DNA of 63,594 bases from Micractinium sp. NFX-FRZ (taxonomy: Eukaryota > Chlorophyta > Trebouxiophyceae > Chlorellales > Chlorellaceae). The notes beneath the pieces were generated by a model. The model searched no databases. It saw only the letters and a program-made list of their open reading frames with translations, and was not told the origin of the DNA. Below are positions 45,501 to 56,126 of the stretch, piece by piece. Each line of letters starts with the position of its first letter. Position 1 is the first letter of the stretch. Position numbers and translations under genes: made by a program. The stretch spans positions 1-63,594 of the forward strand of contig JAPTJF010000375.1 in assembly GCA_029339195.1 (NCBI GenBank), given 5' to 3'.

Positions 45501-48500
45501 GCTGAGCTGTGCTGCACCTACCACACGCGGACTCACCCTTCCAACTACTGTGAACAGGAAGGATTAACATCAAAATGAACTGGTCTCACCCACGTCAGCT
45601 GTGCGCAGCGCCAGCGCATCGTTGATCCCGTCCCCAAGGAAGCCGACTGCGGGGGGTTTCCAGGGGATTGGGCATGGCAAGGTGATACGGAAGCCGCTGG
45701 GGGAGAGGAGAGAGGTGGGCGTGAGGGGAGGGAGGGAGCATGGGTGGGCGGATGGCAGGCGGGCATGTAGCTAGGGCAAGGCAGCAAGAGGGAGGGGCGC
45801 CCTCCACGTGGGGGGGAGCCTGCCCTGCCCTGCCTTGGGATCCCCTGCCTAGCCGCAAGCAGCTTGATCCTGTGCGTCCACCCACCCACCAACCTGCCCT
45901 CTCACTCGTGTGCCCTGCTCCCTTCAGCGCCGCCACCACCCGTGCCTTCTGGGCCGGCGTGAGCTTGCCCAGCACGCTGGCCCGCCGCACCGCCTCACAG
46001 AAATCGTCCGCCCCCAGCTGCGCCAGCTCTGGACCTGGCTTGGTGGAAAGTTCCATCTTACTGTCAGGCAGGCATGGGGCAGCCGGCTAGAGGCCACACA
46101 AGGGTAGATGGGCACGTCTTAGAACTTCAAAGAGTGCGGCTCAGCGGCTCACCTTGTTTGAATGACAGCAGCCGTCCCGGCTCAGCAGCATGCTCTCCCG
46201 CCCGCTGTCTGCCCCACAGACTGCACACAGAAGTGCAGCGCAATCAAGCACGCACCCAAGGGACCCTTCTCTGCCGCCCTATGCTGACCCTGCCCATCCA
46301 CCCACCCTGCCAACCCTCACCTGTCACTGTGCAGTCCGCCGGGATGCCCACCTGGCGGCACACCTGGCGCGCCACCTCCACGCTGTCGCCCGTCAGCACC
46401 TTCAGGCGCACTGCGGGGAGGCGGGCGGGCACAGTTCAGGTGTGGGTGAGGATATGTTGCATATGGCAGAGGAGTCTGGCGCGCCACCTCAGCCGCCCGC
46501 CCACCCACCCCACCCACCCGACTTGGCTTGCAGCTCCTGCACCGCCTGGCGGGCGCTGTCTTTTGGCGGGTCCAGAAAGGCCAGGAAGCCCACAAAAGTC
46601 ATGCCCGCCTCGTCCTCCGCCGAGTAGCTGGCGCCAGGCTGGCTTGCCAGGCTGGCAGCGCTGGCAGCGCTGGCGCTGCGCCGGGCGGCGAAGCCGCCCA
46701 CTGCTGGCTCGCCACTGCCGTGAGTCGGGGTGGTGGGGGAGGGCGGCATGCTGCCAACCCCACCGCCTGGGGCGCCTCTTCCACTTCCCTGTGACGCGCC
46801 TGCTGGGTGGCCACTGGCAGAGCTGGGGATCTCCCCCCACACCTCACTGATGCCAGCAGTGCCGCCTGCTGTTGTGGAAGTCCCTGGGTCCATGCCACCT
46901 AGGCTGAGCCCTGCCCTCACACTGGGTAGCTCCCTCACTGCCACTGCCAGCACGCGCAGGCCATCTGCGTTCAGCTGCTCCCCTAGTGCAAGTAGCTGGG
47001 CACGCGCGCTGCAGCGGGAGCCAGGCAGTAAGGTGGGCAGGCAAAGGGGTTGGGGCGCAGACTGCAGTGGGTGACGGCGGCACAGGCGAGAGCACAGAAG
47101 GCTGCGGCATGTGTGTGCCCAAGGCCCCTGCAACATGCTTCCTGTAGATGCCAGCCGCGCCCATCTGGCCGCCCCTCCCTCCCTGCAGAGATGTACTGCC
47201 AGCCAGCCTGCAGGCCTGCCCAGCTGGCGAGCCTGCCCACCTGTCATCCAGCGGCGCCACCTGGCCGCCCTCCTCCACCCAGCTGCACAGCTGGACAGTC
47301 TCTTCGACCGCTCCCTTGCACACCAGCAGCGGAGCCTCGCCCTCACCCTGCAGGGGCGCCATGGTGGCAGCATGTCAGCGCCCACTGCCTGGCCAGATGA
47401 GCCCCAGCCTCAGCTTCGCAACCCAGCTGTGCCCACCCAAACCCCGAGACGACTCGGAGTGGCCTTGCCTGAAGGATGATGGACAGGCGGCGCCTCACAA
47501 AATCGAAAGGCAGCTCGTCAACCCGCTCCCAGTACGCTACCTCTCCCTCCATCCCCGCCTCCCGTCCTGCAGGCAGGCAGGTGTGGGACAGTGGCAGGGT
47601 GCAGAGGCGGACAGCCGGGGTTGGGAGGGTGGAGGAGCATGGGGCCAGCTCAGGATGATCGATGTGGGGGCATACATGTGCTGCCGCGGTGGGCGTAGAG
47701 CACGCAAAACGTCATAGGCATGACGTGGTGGCCACCTTGCCGCCAGAGCTGACCCCAGCTCCAGCCCTTGCACCCTCCACTGGAAGGCCTACTTCGATTT
47801 GAAAAACGAATCATTGTACGTTTCAGGTCCACAGGGAGCCAGCAGCTGATACTGACCTCACCTGAATCCAGGATGGCGGCATCCAGCAGGTTCCTGCTCC
47901 CCGTCTGGAAGAAGGAATTGAGGAAGGCGCAGCGCAGCACGCCCGGGCAGGGGGCGCCCCTGCAGTCCAGCCAGCGCGTGAGCACCACCTGGGGGAGAAA
48001 GAGGGGGGAAGGGGCGACAGGGGGGTCCAGCCAGCGAGTGAGAAGCACGTGGGGTGGCGGTGCGGGGGTGGTCCAGCCTGCAGGTGAGCACCACCTGTGG
48101 GGAAAGAGGGGGGCAGGCAGGCAGGTTTGGCTGTGGGTCCAGTGGAGGGGGTACATCTGGCAGGCAGGAGCAAGGCAGGGGGCAGGGGGCGCAGGCGGAT
48201 GGCGCAGCACGGGAGGCACGCCTGCAGGCAGCTGACCCTGTCCCCTGTGCTTACCTCCTAAATGAGAATACGAGCGCAACTCACTTCATCGAAGACCTGC
48301 CAGGGTGCCTGTTCTTGTGGCCCCCATAAACAACACATCAGAGTGCTGGTCACTGGCATGTGCCCCACCTGGTCGCATGTCAGGGTGCCCGTCTTGTCGG
48401 TGCACAGTATGTCCATGGCTCCCAGGTTCTGGACAGCGTCCAGGCGCTGCAGGGCAGGCAGGGGGAACTTGCCAGGTTCTGAACAGCGTCACAACTGAAC

Positions 48501-51500
48501 TTGCCAGGTTCTGAACAGGCGCTGCAGGGCAGGCGCAAGAGGATTGATGTGTGAGTGAGGTAAGCGGAGCGGACGCAACCCAGGCCAGCCTCCGAGCCGC
48601 GTCCAGGCGCTGCACGGCAGGGGGGCAGCTAGCGGGGGGCAGGGCGGCTGGGCGCTGCAGGGTACGAGCAGTGCAAGAGGGGCAGCGAGCGAGGCGACGG
48701 GTGGGGTGAGGGGCGGGACAGGGCTGACAGGGGCGGGGCAGGGCTGACAGGGGCAGGGAAGGCCAGGGGCAGGGCTACGGCAGGGGCAGGGCAGTGCTAG
48801 CCCATCAGTTCGTACCTTCACAATGGTGCGCTGCTTCGCCATGGCCACTGCGTGTGCAGCACAGGCATAGCGGCAGCAGGAGGTAGCCGTGAGCTCAGGC
48901 CCGGCCAGGGTCCAGGGGTCAGGCAGCGGAGAGGATGCGTGTATCCCAATATGGACAGTGGGCCCTTGGACCGGTACCGGCTCTGCTGCCACGCTGCCCA
49001 TCCCACCCGCCTCCAACCTGCGCCCTCCGCCATGCCCATCCACGCATGCCCATCCTCCCCAGGCTTGCATGTCCGCCCAGCTGCGCTCCTGGCCAGGCCT
49101 GTCTTTCCATCCCATGCCCAAGCACCCTTGCGTCTGGAGCTCGCCACTCTTGCCCACTCGTGCGGCAAATGGAACGTGCTGCAATCCACCACAGACGTGC
49201 ACAGATCTCAGGCTGAAGCATGGGTTGGGCCCCCGACGTGGGTTGGCTATGCGCCAGTGCAAGCGAGGCCCAACCGCTGCCCACCTGCGCCCCTGGCCAG
49301 GTTGGCGTTCACAATCATGGGCAGCATCTCAGGGGTGAGGCCCACGGCCACGCTGATGCCAAACAGCGCCGCCTGCGGGGGACGAGAGTAAGAAGAACGT
49401 GCGAGGGGAGGGAGTATGATGAATGCACCCACACGTGTGCACCGACCGGCGGCATGGGTCACGCGCGCTGGCATGCTCAGGAAGCCCAGACCCTCGCCCA
49501 CACCAGGCGGCACAGGGACAGGCGGCACATGGCAACGCACTCGCCACATCCAGCGCCGCTGCATGCCGCCCTGTGCGGGACAGGCTTGCCCCCACCTCAC
49601 TGTGCTGGAACCCGCCCCCTGGACAGCACAGAGCCACAGGGGCCAGGCCCTTCCTAGCTCGGTTGCATGCCCATGCATGCTTGCACACACACACACACAC
49701 ATGCACGGTTGGGTGCTCACCTGCCCCCAGTTGCGTGTCATGAACCCTTGGCAGGCCACCACCAGTGGGACCATGGCAGCCATGAATGCGATGAGGAGGT
49801 AGGAGACGCGCTGCACCCCCAGCTGGAAAGCGTTGGGCGGCTTCTGCAGGCAGACATTTGGTGCGGGCATGCAGGTAGGATGATAATGATGGTAGGCAGC
49901 AAGAATGAGTACATAACACGTAACACGCGCTGCACAAACCGCTGGAGGAGTAGGGCGGCTTTTTTAATGGGGGGCGAGTGGGGGTGAGGGTGGAGGGGGA
50001 GGGGGAGGGGGAGTAACACGAGGGAGACGGTCCAGCTGGCTTCCACACCGCCCGCTGTAACATTTGTTCCATGCAAGCACCTGGCGCAGCTGTCGCTGCT
50101 GCCCTGTCCAGTGCAAGCCTGCGGCGGCTGCCAGTGCTTGCCTGCTGCCCCAGCTGGTCAGCCAGGGTGCTGATGAAGGTCTGGCCCCCGGTGGCAACAA
50201 CCACGCCCAGGCCGGTGCCTGCACAGGGTGCAGTAGGGTGCGAGGACGTGCCAAGGGAAGGGGCTTAGTATATCCTACAAAGTTAAACCCAAGTTAAACC
50301 TGGGAAGCACATAGATGTACCATGGCGGGGGGAAGGGCAGGGGCCAGGCGAGGGAGCATTGACGGCATGCTGTGGGAGTGCATGGGGGGCCACCAGTACG
50401 CGCCCCACCCCCCAGCCTGCCTTCCCACCTGACACCACGTGGGTCCCCATGAACCCCAGGTTGCGGCACTCCAGCAGCGCCGGCGGCGCCCGCCCGCCCC
50501 TGTGCGCCGCCCGAGCCGTCTTCTCCACGGGCATCGCCTCCCCCGTGAGAGCAGCCTCCCTGCTTGACATAGGTGGTGGGGGGGGGGGAGGCGGGCAGGG
50601 CGCACACGGCAGGCCAATGGTGGTGGGGGCGGTGTAAAAGGCGGGTACGAAGGTGGTGTCGGGCACGGTGAGCAAGGCGCGTAAGGAATGTTAAAGGAGG
50701 CGGTGGAGGTGCGCAGGGCGCATACATTGCAATGACATCTGCAGGCAGGGCTTGCCGGGTTATGAAGCCTGCCGGAGTTGGCATCCACACCCAAGGGGGA
50801 TTTCAGGCGCGCGAGCAAGGCTGGGACAGGCTGGGGGCCTCACAAACTGGCGGCGCATCAGCCCCAGAAGCCCAGCGTGCGGCCTTCAACCCCACCCTTC
50901 CCGGTGTGACTTGCACCCCACCAGCGGCGCATGCTTCCACATCTGCCCACCTCCCCTGCCCGCACCCTCCCCATTCTTCATAGCCTATATATAGCCCTCC
51001 ACCCCGCCACTTGCACTCCTCCCGCCTACCACCCCGCCACACCTCCGCCTCTCAAACTCAACCCCCAAGCGCCCCGCCTCACCCCACAAACAGATCCTTG
51101 GCCGCCAGCAGCCGCACATCCCCAGGCATCATCTCCCCAGCGTACAGCCGCACCACGTCGCCGGGCACTACCAGCCGCTGATCCAAGGCCCGCTCCTCTG
51201 CAGGGGGTGTATGGTGGGCAGCAGATTCAGGTTGGAGGGGTCCGCTTCGCTGCAGGGGGAGAGTTCAGTGGGCAGGGAGGTGTACTGGAGGGGGACCCTT
51301 AAGAGGATGCAAGGTGCAGCTTGGCTCCAGAGGCCACCCGGGGTGTCAGGTTTGCAGGCTTGAAAGTCACTGGGTCAAGGCCCCTGGGGAGCGGCAGCGC
51401 ACTCGGCTGCACAGTGCAGCAGCCGGCACCGACTGCCCCAGCCGTGCTTGCCCGCCTGCCAGGCTGGCGGCCCAGCCAGGCACACCTGGCAGGCTGATGT

Positions 51501-52613
51501 CCGTGTCCCGCCGCACGACAGTCACGCGCGTCTGCACCAGCTGCGCCAGCCTGGCGGCCGCCACCGTCGACTTCATCTCCTGCAGGCGGGCAAGGAGCGG
51601 GGACATGTGCATTTGATCATGACAGGAAGGCTGGGCCAGGGGATGGCGGTTGACGTTAGTTTGACAAGAGTATCGCACGGGTCTGTATCGCAACGAAAAC
51701 AGACGGCTAGCCCAAGCAAGCAAGTGTGCACGCATCATCACATGAGATAACTGGGAGGGCAGGGCAGGGCAAAGTTGAGAAACATGGGACAGGGGGCTGC
51801 AGGTGCACGTCAGCAGCACGCATGCATTACTCCAGGCCCACCTGCCCACCTGCCAGAAGCGGAGAGCGGAGGATGCGGTGACCATAATGAGCATAATATA
51901 ACAGGTGGCTGGGTCGGCCGTCAGAAAAGAGGTGGCCGCCAGGAGCAGGAGGATGGCGTTGAAGGGGTGCGCAAAGGCTTGCCACAGCACGCTGCGGCAG
52001 GGCGGGGTTTGCAGGGAGGGTCGTGATTGGGGGCAGCGTGTAGGGGGCAGCACGATGGGTGACCAACGTTGATGAGGGAAGGCGTGCCACAGCACGCTGC
52101 ACGAGGGAGGGTCTAATGAGGGGTCCAGTGACGGGGCGCCATCCATGGCGGTGCCACCGAGTGTATGCTTCTCAATTTCCTTATCATAATGCCAAGTCGT
52201 GCGAATCAATCCCTCCTGCCTGCTTGCCACCCGAGCATACCAGCCCGACCTCCCCACCTGTACCACGGCGCCGCGCCAGCAGAGGCCAGCACATTGGGCC
52301 CGTGCTTGTGCAGCCTGCGCTGCGCGTCCCCCTCACTCAGGCCTGCTGTGCTGCTCTGCACCTGCTCCAGGCTTGCATGGGCCTCCTGCCTTGCATGCCA
52401 CAGCAGGCGCTGGGTCACGGCTTGCTCATGGTCTGATGGAATGTGCAGCGCCGTGTGCTGGTGGGTGGACAGCAGCGGGCGCAGGCTGGCGCGCCGGTGC
52501 GGCGGCGGCGGAGGTTGGGTGGCACCCGCCTGAGGGGCTGCCAGATGCTCCTGGGCCGCGGGCAGAGCCTCGTAGCCGGAAGCTGCTGCGGCCCCGGGCG
52601 GTTGTCCCAGCAT
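42518..52613 (-). CDS. P-type ATPase of the MgtA/MgtB type (P3B, magnesium transport)
   Basis: Twenty-six exons close in phase, giving 1054 residues: 52613-52258, 51991-51850, 51579-51486, 51197-51083, 50562-50429, 50218-50142, 49843-49721, 49372-49285, 48847-48816, 48446-48369, 47988-47862, 47566-47469, 47347-47241, 47008-46518, 46410-46321, 46220-46153, 46056-45906, 45646-45590, 45246-45133, 44811-44778, 44381-44294, 43982-43819, 43572-43443, 43222-43180, 42930-42832, 42582-42518. The M4 motif [11 protein letters not shown] is diagnostic of MgtA-type pumps. The phosphorylation motif CTDKTGTLT has its Asp at about 404. [10 protein letters not shown] is the actuator loop, with Ala where TGES has Ser. 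VLTGDS and [18 protein letters not shown] form the P domain, and the tail YIRAFRSWL is MgtA-like. About 80 low-complexity residues interrupt the N domain (exon 14). Three introns start with GC. It probably imports Mg2+ at the plasma or an internal membrane. Confidence 0.93.
43575..43760 (-). repeat. Minisatellite in ATPase intron 22
   Basis: About three imperfect units of roughly 57 bases share GGGGCGCTGTACAGG or a variant, then GTTATACACAAACTGGGGG or a variant, then GGCGGGGCGG. The array fills most of the intron between exons 22 and 23. Confidence 0.7.
44132..44312 (-). repeat. Three copies of the ATPase exon 21 end, including its GC donor
   Basis: CCCCACTTGCCTGTGTGAGC then AGCT is the real exon end (about 44284-44307). 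It recurs at about 44206-44233 (CCCCACTTGCCTGTGTGAGC then AGCTTGGCAGGC) and, less exactly, at about 44130-44155 (GGCCTGTGTGAGCAACTTGG). The middle copy keeps the same GCAAGT donor. Confidence 0.8.
44684..44765 (-). repeat. TGCTG/GCACA array next to the ATPase exon 20 donor
   Basis: Repeats such as GTGCTGTGCTGGCTGCGCTG and GATGTGCTGTGCTGCGCCGT run to within about a dozen bases of the donor at 44777. Confidence 0.75.
45104..45165 (-). repeat. 29-bp tandem duplication of the ATPase exon 19 end, two donors
   Basis: In the gene sense GTGGTGCAGGGGCGCGTGAC then GCACG|GTGCGT is followed directly by GTGGTGCAGGGCAGCGTGAC then GCACG|GTACGT. Only the first donor (exon end 45133) joins in frame to the NTLKYIK exon. 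Confidence 0.75.
47955..48110 (-). repeat. Echoes of the start of ATPase exon 11
   Basis: GTCCAGCCAGCGCGTGAGCA then CCACCTGGGGGAGAAAGAGG (47958-48003) recurs as GTCCAGCCAGCGAGTGAGAA then GCACGTGGGG (about 48027-48056) and GTCCAGCCTGCAGGTGAGCA then CCACCTGTGGGGAAAGAGGG (about 48071-48110). The acceptor context is kept in the last. Confidence 0.8.
48419..48625 (-). repeat. Echoes of the start of ATPase exon 10
   Basis: AGGTTCTGGACAGCGTCCAG then GCGCTGCAGGGCAGG (about 48424-48458) is followed by AGGTTCTGAACAGCGTC (about 48474), AGGTTCTGAACAGGCGCTGC then AGGGCAGG (about 48507) and GCGTCCAGGCGCTGCACGGC (about 48599). Several copies keep an acceptor-like CTGCAG. Confidence 0.75.
51975..52110 (-). 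repeat. Echo of the start of ATPase exon 2
   Basis: GCTTGCCACAGCACGCTGCG (about 51977-51996, across the acceptor) is repeated as GCGTGCCACAGCACGCTGCA (about 52081-52100) in the upstream intron. Confidence 0.7.
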
Positions 52614-52909
52614 GGCCCCAGTCCAGCCCCCTCCAAGGCCGATGCAGCCCCAGGAGGCAGCAGGCAGTGGGGCGGCGGCAGGCGGCGGCAGGCAAGAGAG
52701 GTGGGGTCCTTGGACGCGGCGTGCGTTTTTTAAATGCGTAAAAATTTATCTTCCAAAGCCTTGAGCAAGTGCAAGGCTCAGAGTGCCCTGAATTCTGCAT
52801 CACCCATCCTGGGTTTGGCACCAGCACCACTGCCCCGTGGCAGTGGGGCGGGATGTAGCCCCCAGCCCACGCCCCGCTCGGCCTCTTCCCCAGCAACTAA
52901 TCGGTCACC
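52614..52909. promoter_or_regulatory. Compact bidirectional promoter, ATPase / RACK1
   Basis: Only 296 bases separate the start codons of the minus-strand ATPase (52613) and plus-strand RACK1 (52910). An AT-rich core, TTTTTTAAATGCGTAAAAAT (about 52726-52745), stands out in the GC-rich surroundings and could position transcription for either side. No further elements were recognised. Confidence 0.6.
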
Positions 52910-55900
52910 ATGGCTGAGGTAGGAGGGCGCCTCTGGGGTGTCCGCCGCGCCGCCATCAGCCGTCATGCCGCTGAAGTTGCCTCCCCGCACGCTTGCTGCA
53001 GACTCTGACTCTGCGCGGCACCCTCGAGGGCCACCGCGGCTGGGTGAGTGCCCTGCTGCAGCCGCAGCGCCATCGCAGTGAATGTGGCCGAGCTGCAGCA
53101 TGCGGGGCTGGGGCTCCGCCGCTGGCACTTTGGTGCAGCCGAGATTTTGGAATGCGCGGCAGACGGATCAGCTCGACTGGCCGGGCGCATGGCGCCGTGG
53201 CAGCGGCAGCGCCTCGCGTTGTTTCAAGCAGCAACCGGGCAGCGGTTTTGGCTCAGAGGGCAGCTGTGTGCTCGAGAGCCCGCCCAGCGACATTGTGTCG
53301 AGGGGTGGTGCTTCTCTATGCCGCCGCTGCCGGCTGGCTGACGCCGCCGCTGCCCTGTGCGCCTCCGCCTCTCGGTGCCTGCTGTAGGTGACCAGCATCG
53401 CGGCCCCCCTGGACCCCGCCAGCGAGACTCTGCTCTCCAGCTCCCGGTGAGCGCTTGTGCGGCGCTCTACCCGCACCTATGCCACTCTGTTCGGTGCACA
53501 CTTTTGCTGCAACGCCGAGCCCTGTTTTTCGTGCCGCTCTAATAGCTCATTGCTGCTCACTTCCTCCCCTTCCCCTTTTGTGACCCCCCTCCTGTTCCTG
53601 CTCGCAGCGACAAGTCGGTGATGGTGTGGCAGCTGCAGAACAACGAGGACGGCACCCTGGGCTACCCCAAGCGCGCCCTCCGCGGCCACTCCCACTACGT
53701 GCAGGTGGGTGCTGCCGCTCATCCGATGGCCCTTCTTTACCTCTGAAACAAGTCCTGCTCTGTCTGCTAAGAACAAAGCAGCATGCGTTACACAGCAGCT
53801 AGCGCTGAGTGCTGCCAGCCGCACTCTTTGCCACTGCGCACCAGCAGCAGCAGCAGCGGGGCCAGAGCAGCGGCGTGCTCTGGGCTATTGGGGCAGCCCC
53901 GGTTTCTCCCAGCGGCGCTCTTCACCCACATTCATTCTTTCCCCCGCCTTGCTTTTCAACCCATTCTTTCCTCCGCATGTTTTCCACAACAGGACGTGGT
54001 GATCTCCTCCGACGGCCAGTTCTGCCTGACCGGCTCCTGGGATGGCACCCTGCGCCTGTGGGACATCAACACCGGCGCCACCACCCGCCGCTTCCTGGGC
54101 CACACCAAGGACGTGCTCTCCGTCGCCTTCTCCGCCGACAACCGCCAGGTGGGGGCACAGCAGGGTACCTGCCTACTCTGGGCAAGCCTGGGGGTGGCGG
54201 CTGGGAAGACAGGGCTGGGTTGTGTGCAATGTGGGCATGCCTGGAGGGCTGGAGGGCACCTGGTGCATGCGTGCCGTGCAGCCTGGCCATTACCAGCCAC
54301 GCTGCCTGCCGGGCTCATCCCAGATCCCACATGTGCTGTGCACCCCCCGACACGCCGCACCCTCACTGGGCATGCCTGTGTGCCCGCCCACCTTCCCACC
54401 AATCGTCCCCTGCCGCTGCCCGCAGATTGTGTCCGGCTCCCGCGACAAGACCATCAAGCTGTGGAACACCCTGGGCGAGTGCAAGTACACCATTGGCGAG
54501 CCTGACGGCCACACCGAGTGGGTCTCCTGCGTGCGCTTCTCCCCCGTCACCCAGAACCCCATCATCGTGTCCGCTGGCTGGGACAAGGCCGTCAAGGTGA
54601 GCGGGCAGCTCAGCTCTCCTGGGTTTACAGTGTAGAGTGTGCTTGCGTCAAGCAAGAGTGTTCTTGCGTCAAGCAAGCACGTGAGTTGGGGGTTGGTGGC
54701 GGAGGCTTCTCCGCGGCAGGCGTGCAACCTGACTCTCAAGTGCAGCCTGCGCAGCAACCTCTTCAAGCCAGCTGATCAGTCTCTCAAATCATCAAGACCC
54801 TAGTGTGCATTTGCTCACCACCCCTTCACTATAATCGCTGTGCGCTTGCAGGTGTGGAACCTGACCAACTGCAAGCTGCGGAACAACCTGGTGGGCCACC
54901 AGGGCTACGTCAACACCGTCACCGTCTCCCCCGACGGCTCCCTGTGCGCCTCCGGCGGCAAGGTGGGCACCTGGCAGGCTCTGATACACGGGCTCGGCGG
55001 GTATGCCGTTGCTGCTGTGCTGTGCTGCGCCGTGCCGTGCTGCGCTGTGCGCTGCATTGTCCACTGTGCGCCTGCTGGGCTGCAGCTGCTGGGCTGTGCT
55101 GTGCTGTGCCGTGCGCTGCCGTGCCGCCTTCTTGGACTTCTCTCAGCGTTACCCTCTGTGTGGCGGTCTTACCCAACCCTAACCTTGGACCTACCCTCAC
55201 CGCAGGACGGCGTGGCCATGCTGTGGGACCTGTCCGAGGGCAAGCGCCTGTACAGCCTGGATGCCGGCGACATCATCCACTCCCTCTGCTTCTCCCCCAA
55301 CCGCTACTGGCTGTGCGCCGCCACCCAGGGCTCCATCAAGATCTGGGACCTGGAGTGAGTGGGGCAGTATGGTACTGCATACTTTGTGGTACTGCACTGT
55401 GGTACTACTGTACTGCCACTGCACTGTTGCACTGCTTTGCTGCCGTACAGCAGCGCCGTACCGCACCGCTGCACTGCACTGCTGTGCCACCGCTGCCCCT
55501 GGCTTGCCGTCCCTCTGCGAGGCGAGCTGCACCCCGAGCTGCCCACCTCGGAACACACGGTACTGACCCCCTCTCTGTTAATAACATCTCTGCTTCTTTC
55601 CCGCAGGAGCAAGTCTCTGGTTGACGAGCTGCGCCCCGAGCTGCCCGAGCGCAGCAAGAAGGCGCAGGTGCCCTACTGCGTCTGCCTGGCCTGGTCCGCC
55701 GATGGCTCCACCCTGTACTCCGGTGAGCCGCCTGGGCTGGGTGCCAACAGAGGGGCTGGGTGCCAGCCGGCAGGGGCCAGCTGGGCTGGGTGCCAGCCGG
55801 GCAGGGTGCCGGCAGCGGGGCTGGGTGATGTCAGGGGGGCAGGGGGCCAGCCGGGAGGGGCGAGCTGGGCAGGGCGCCGACAGCGGGGCAAGGCGCCAGG

Positions 55901-56126
55901 CGGGAGGCGCAAGCTGGGCAGGGTGTTGTCAGCAGGGCTGGGTGCCAGGCGGGAGGGCCACCTGGCTGGTTGCCAGCTGCCCTATGAGGGGACTATAGCC
56001 AGGAGGTGCCCCACTTTCACACAGCGCCTGTTGCCGATGTACACCACATGTGTCGCCACTCCCTCCTCTTTTGCAGGCTACACCGACGGCGTGATCCGCG
56101 TGTGGCAGGTGGGCCGGGCCATCTAA
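52910..56126 (+). CDS. RACK1: RACK1 (Gbeta-like WD40 ribosomal scaffold protein)
   Basis: Ten exons in consistent phase encode 319 residues: 52910-52918, 53002-53043, 53388-53446, 53608-53704, 53993-54148, 54426-54596, 54852-54962, 55206-55354, 55607-55722, 56077-56126. The first coding exon is only nine bases (Met-Ala-Glu). RACK1 is the seven-bladed propeller on the 40S ribosomal subunit that also binds kinases. Near-invariant family blocks include [100 protein letters not shown] and [18 protein letters not shown] dipeptides mark the blades. The length is normal. The codons are strongly GC- and C-ending, as expected for a highly expressed gene. Confidence 0.99.
55010..55112 (+). repeat. TGTGC/TGCTG pentamer array in RACK1 intron 7
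   Basis: TGCTGTGCTGTGCTGCGCCG and related runs begin about 50 bases after the exon 7 donor (54963) and continue in decayed form to about 55112. Confidence 0.75.
55365..55480 (+). repeat. GTACTGC-rich tract at the start of RACK1 intron 8
   Basis: Beginning about ten bases after the donor at 55355, short units such as GGTACTGCATACTTTGTGGT and GTACTGCACTGTGGTACTAC recur. They contain about seven GTAC cores in roughly 100 bases. Confidence 0.65.
55735..55965 (+). repeat. Imperfect tandem repeats in RACK1 intron 9
   Basis: Units built on GGGCTGGGTGCCAGCCGG and GGGCAGGGTGCCGGCAGCGG (about 30-40 bases) repeat six or so times immediately after the exon 9 donor at 55723. Confidence 0.7.
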
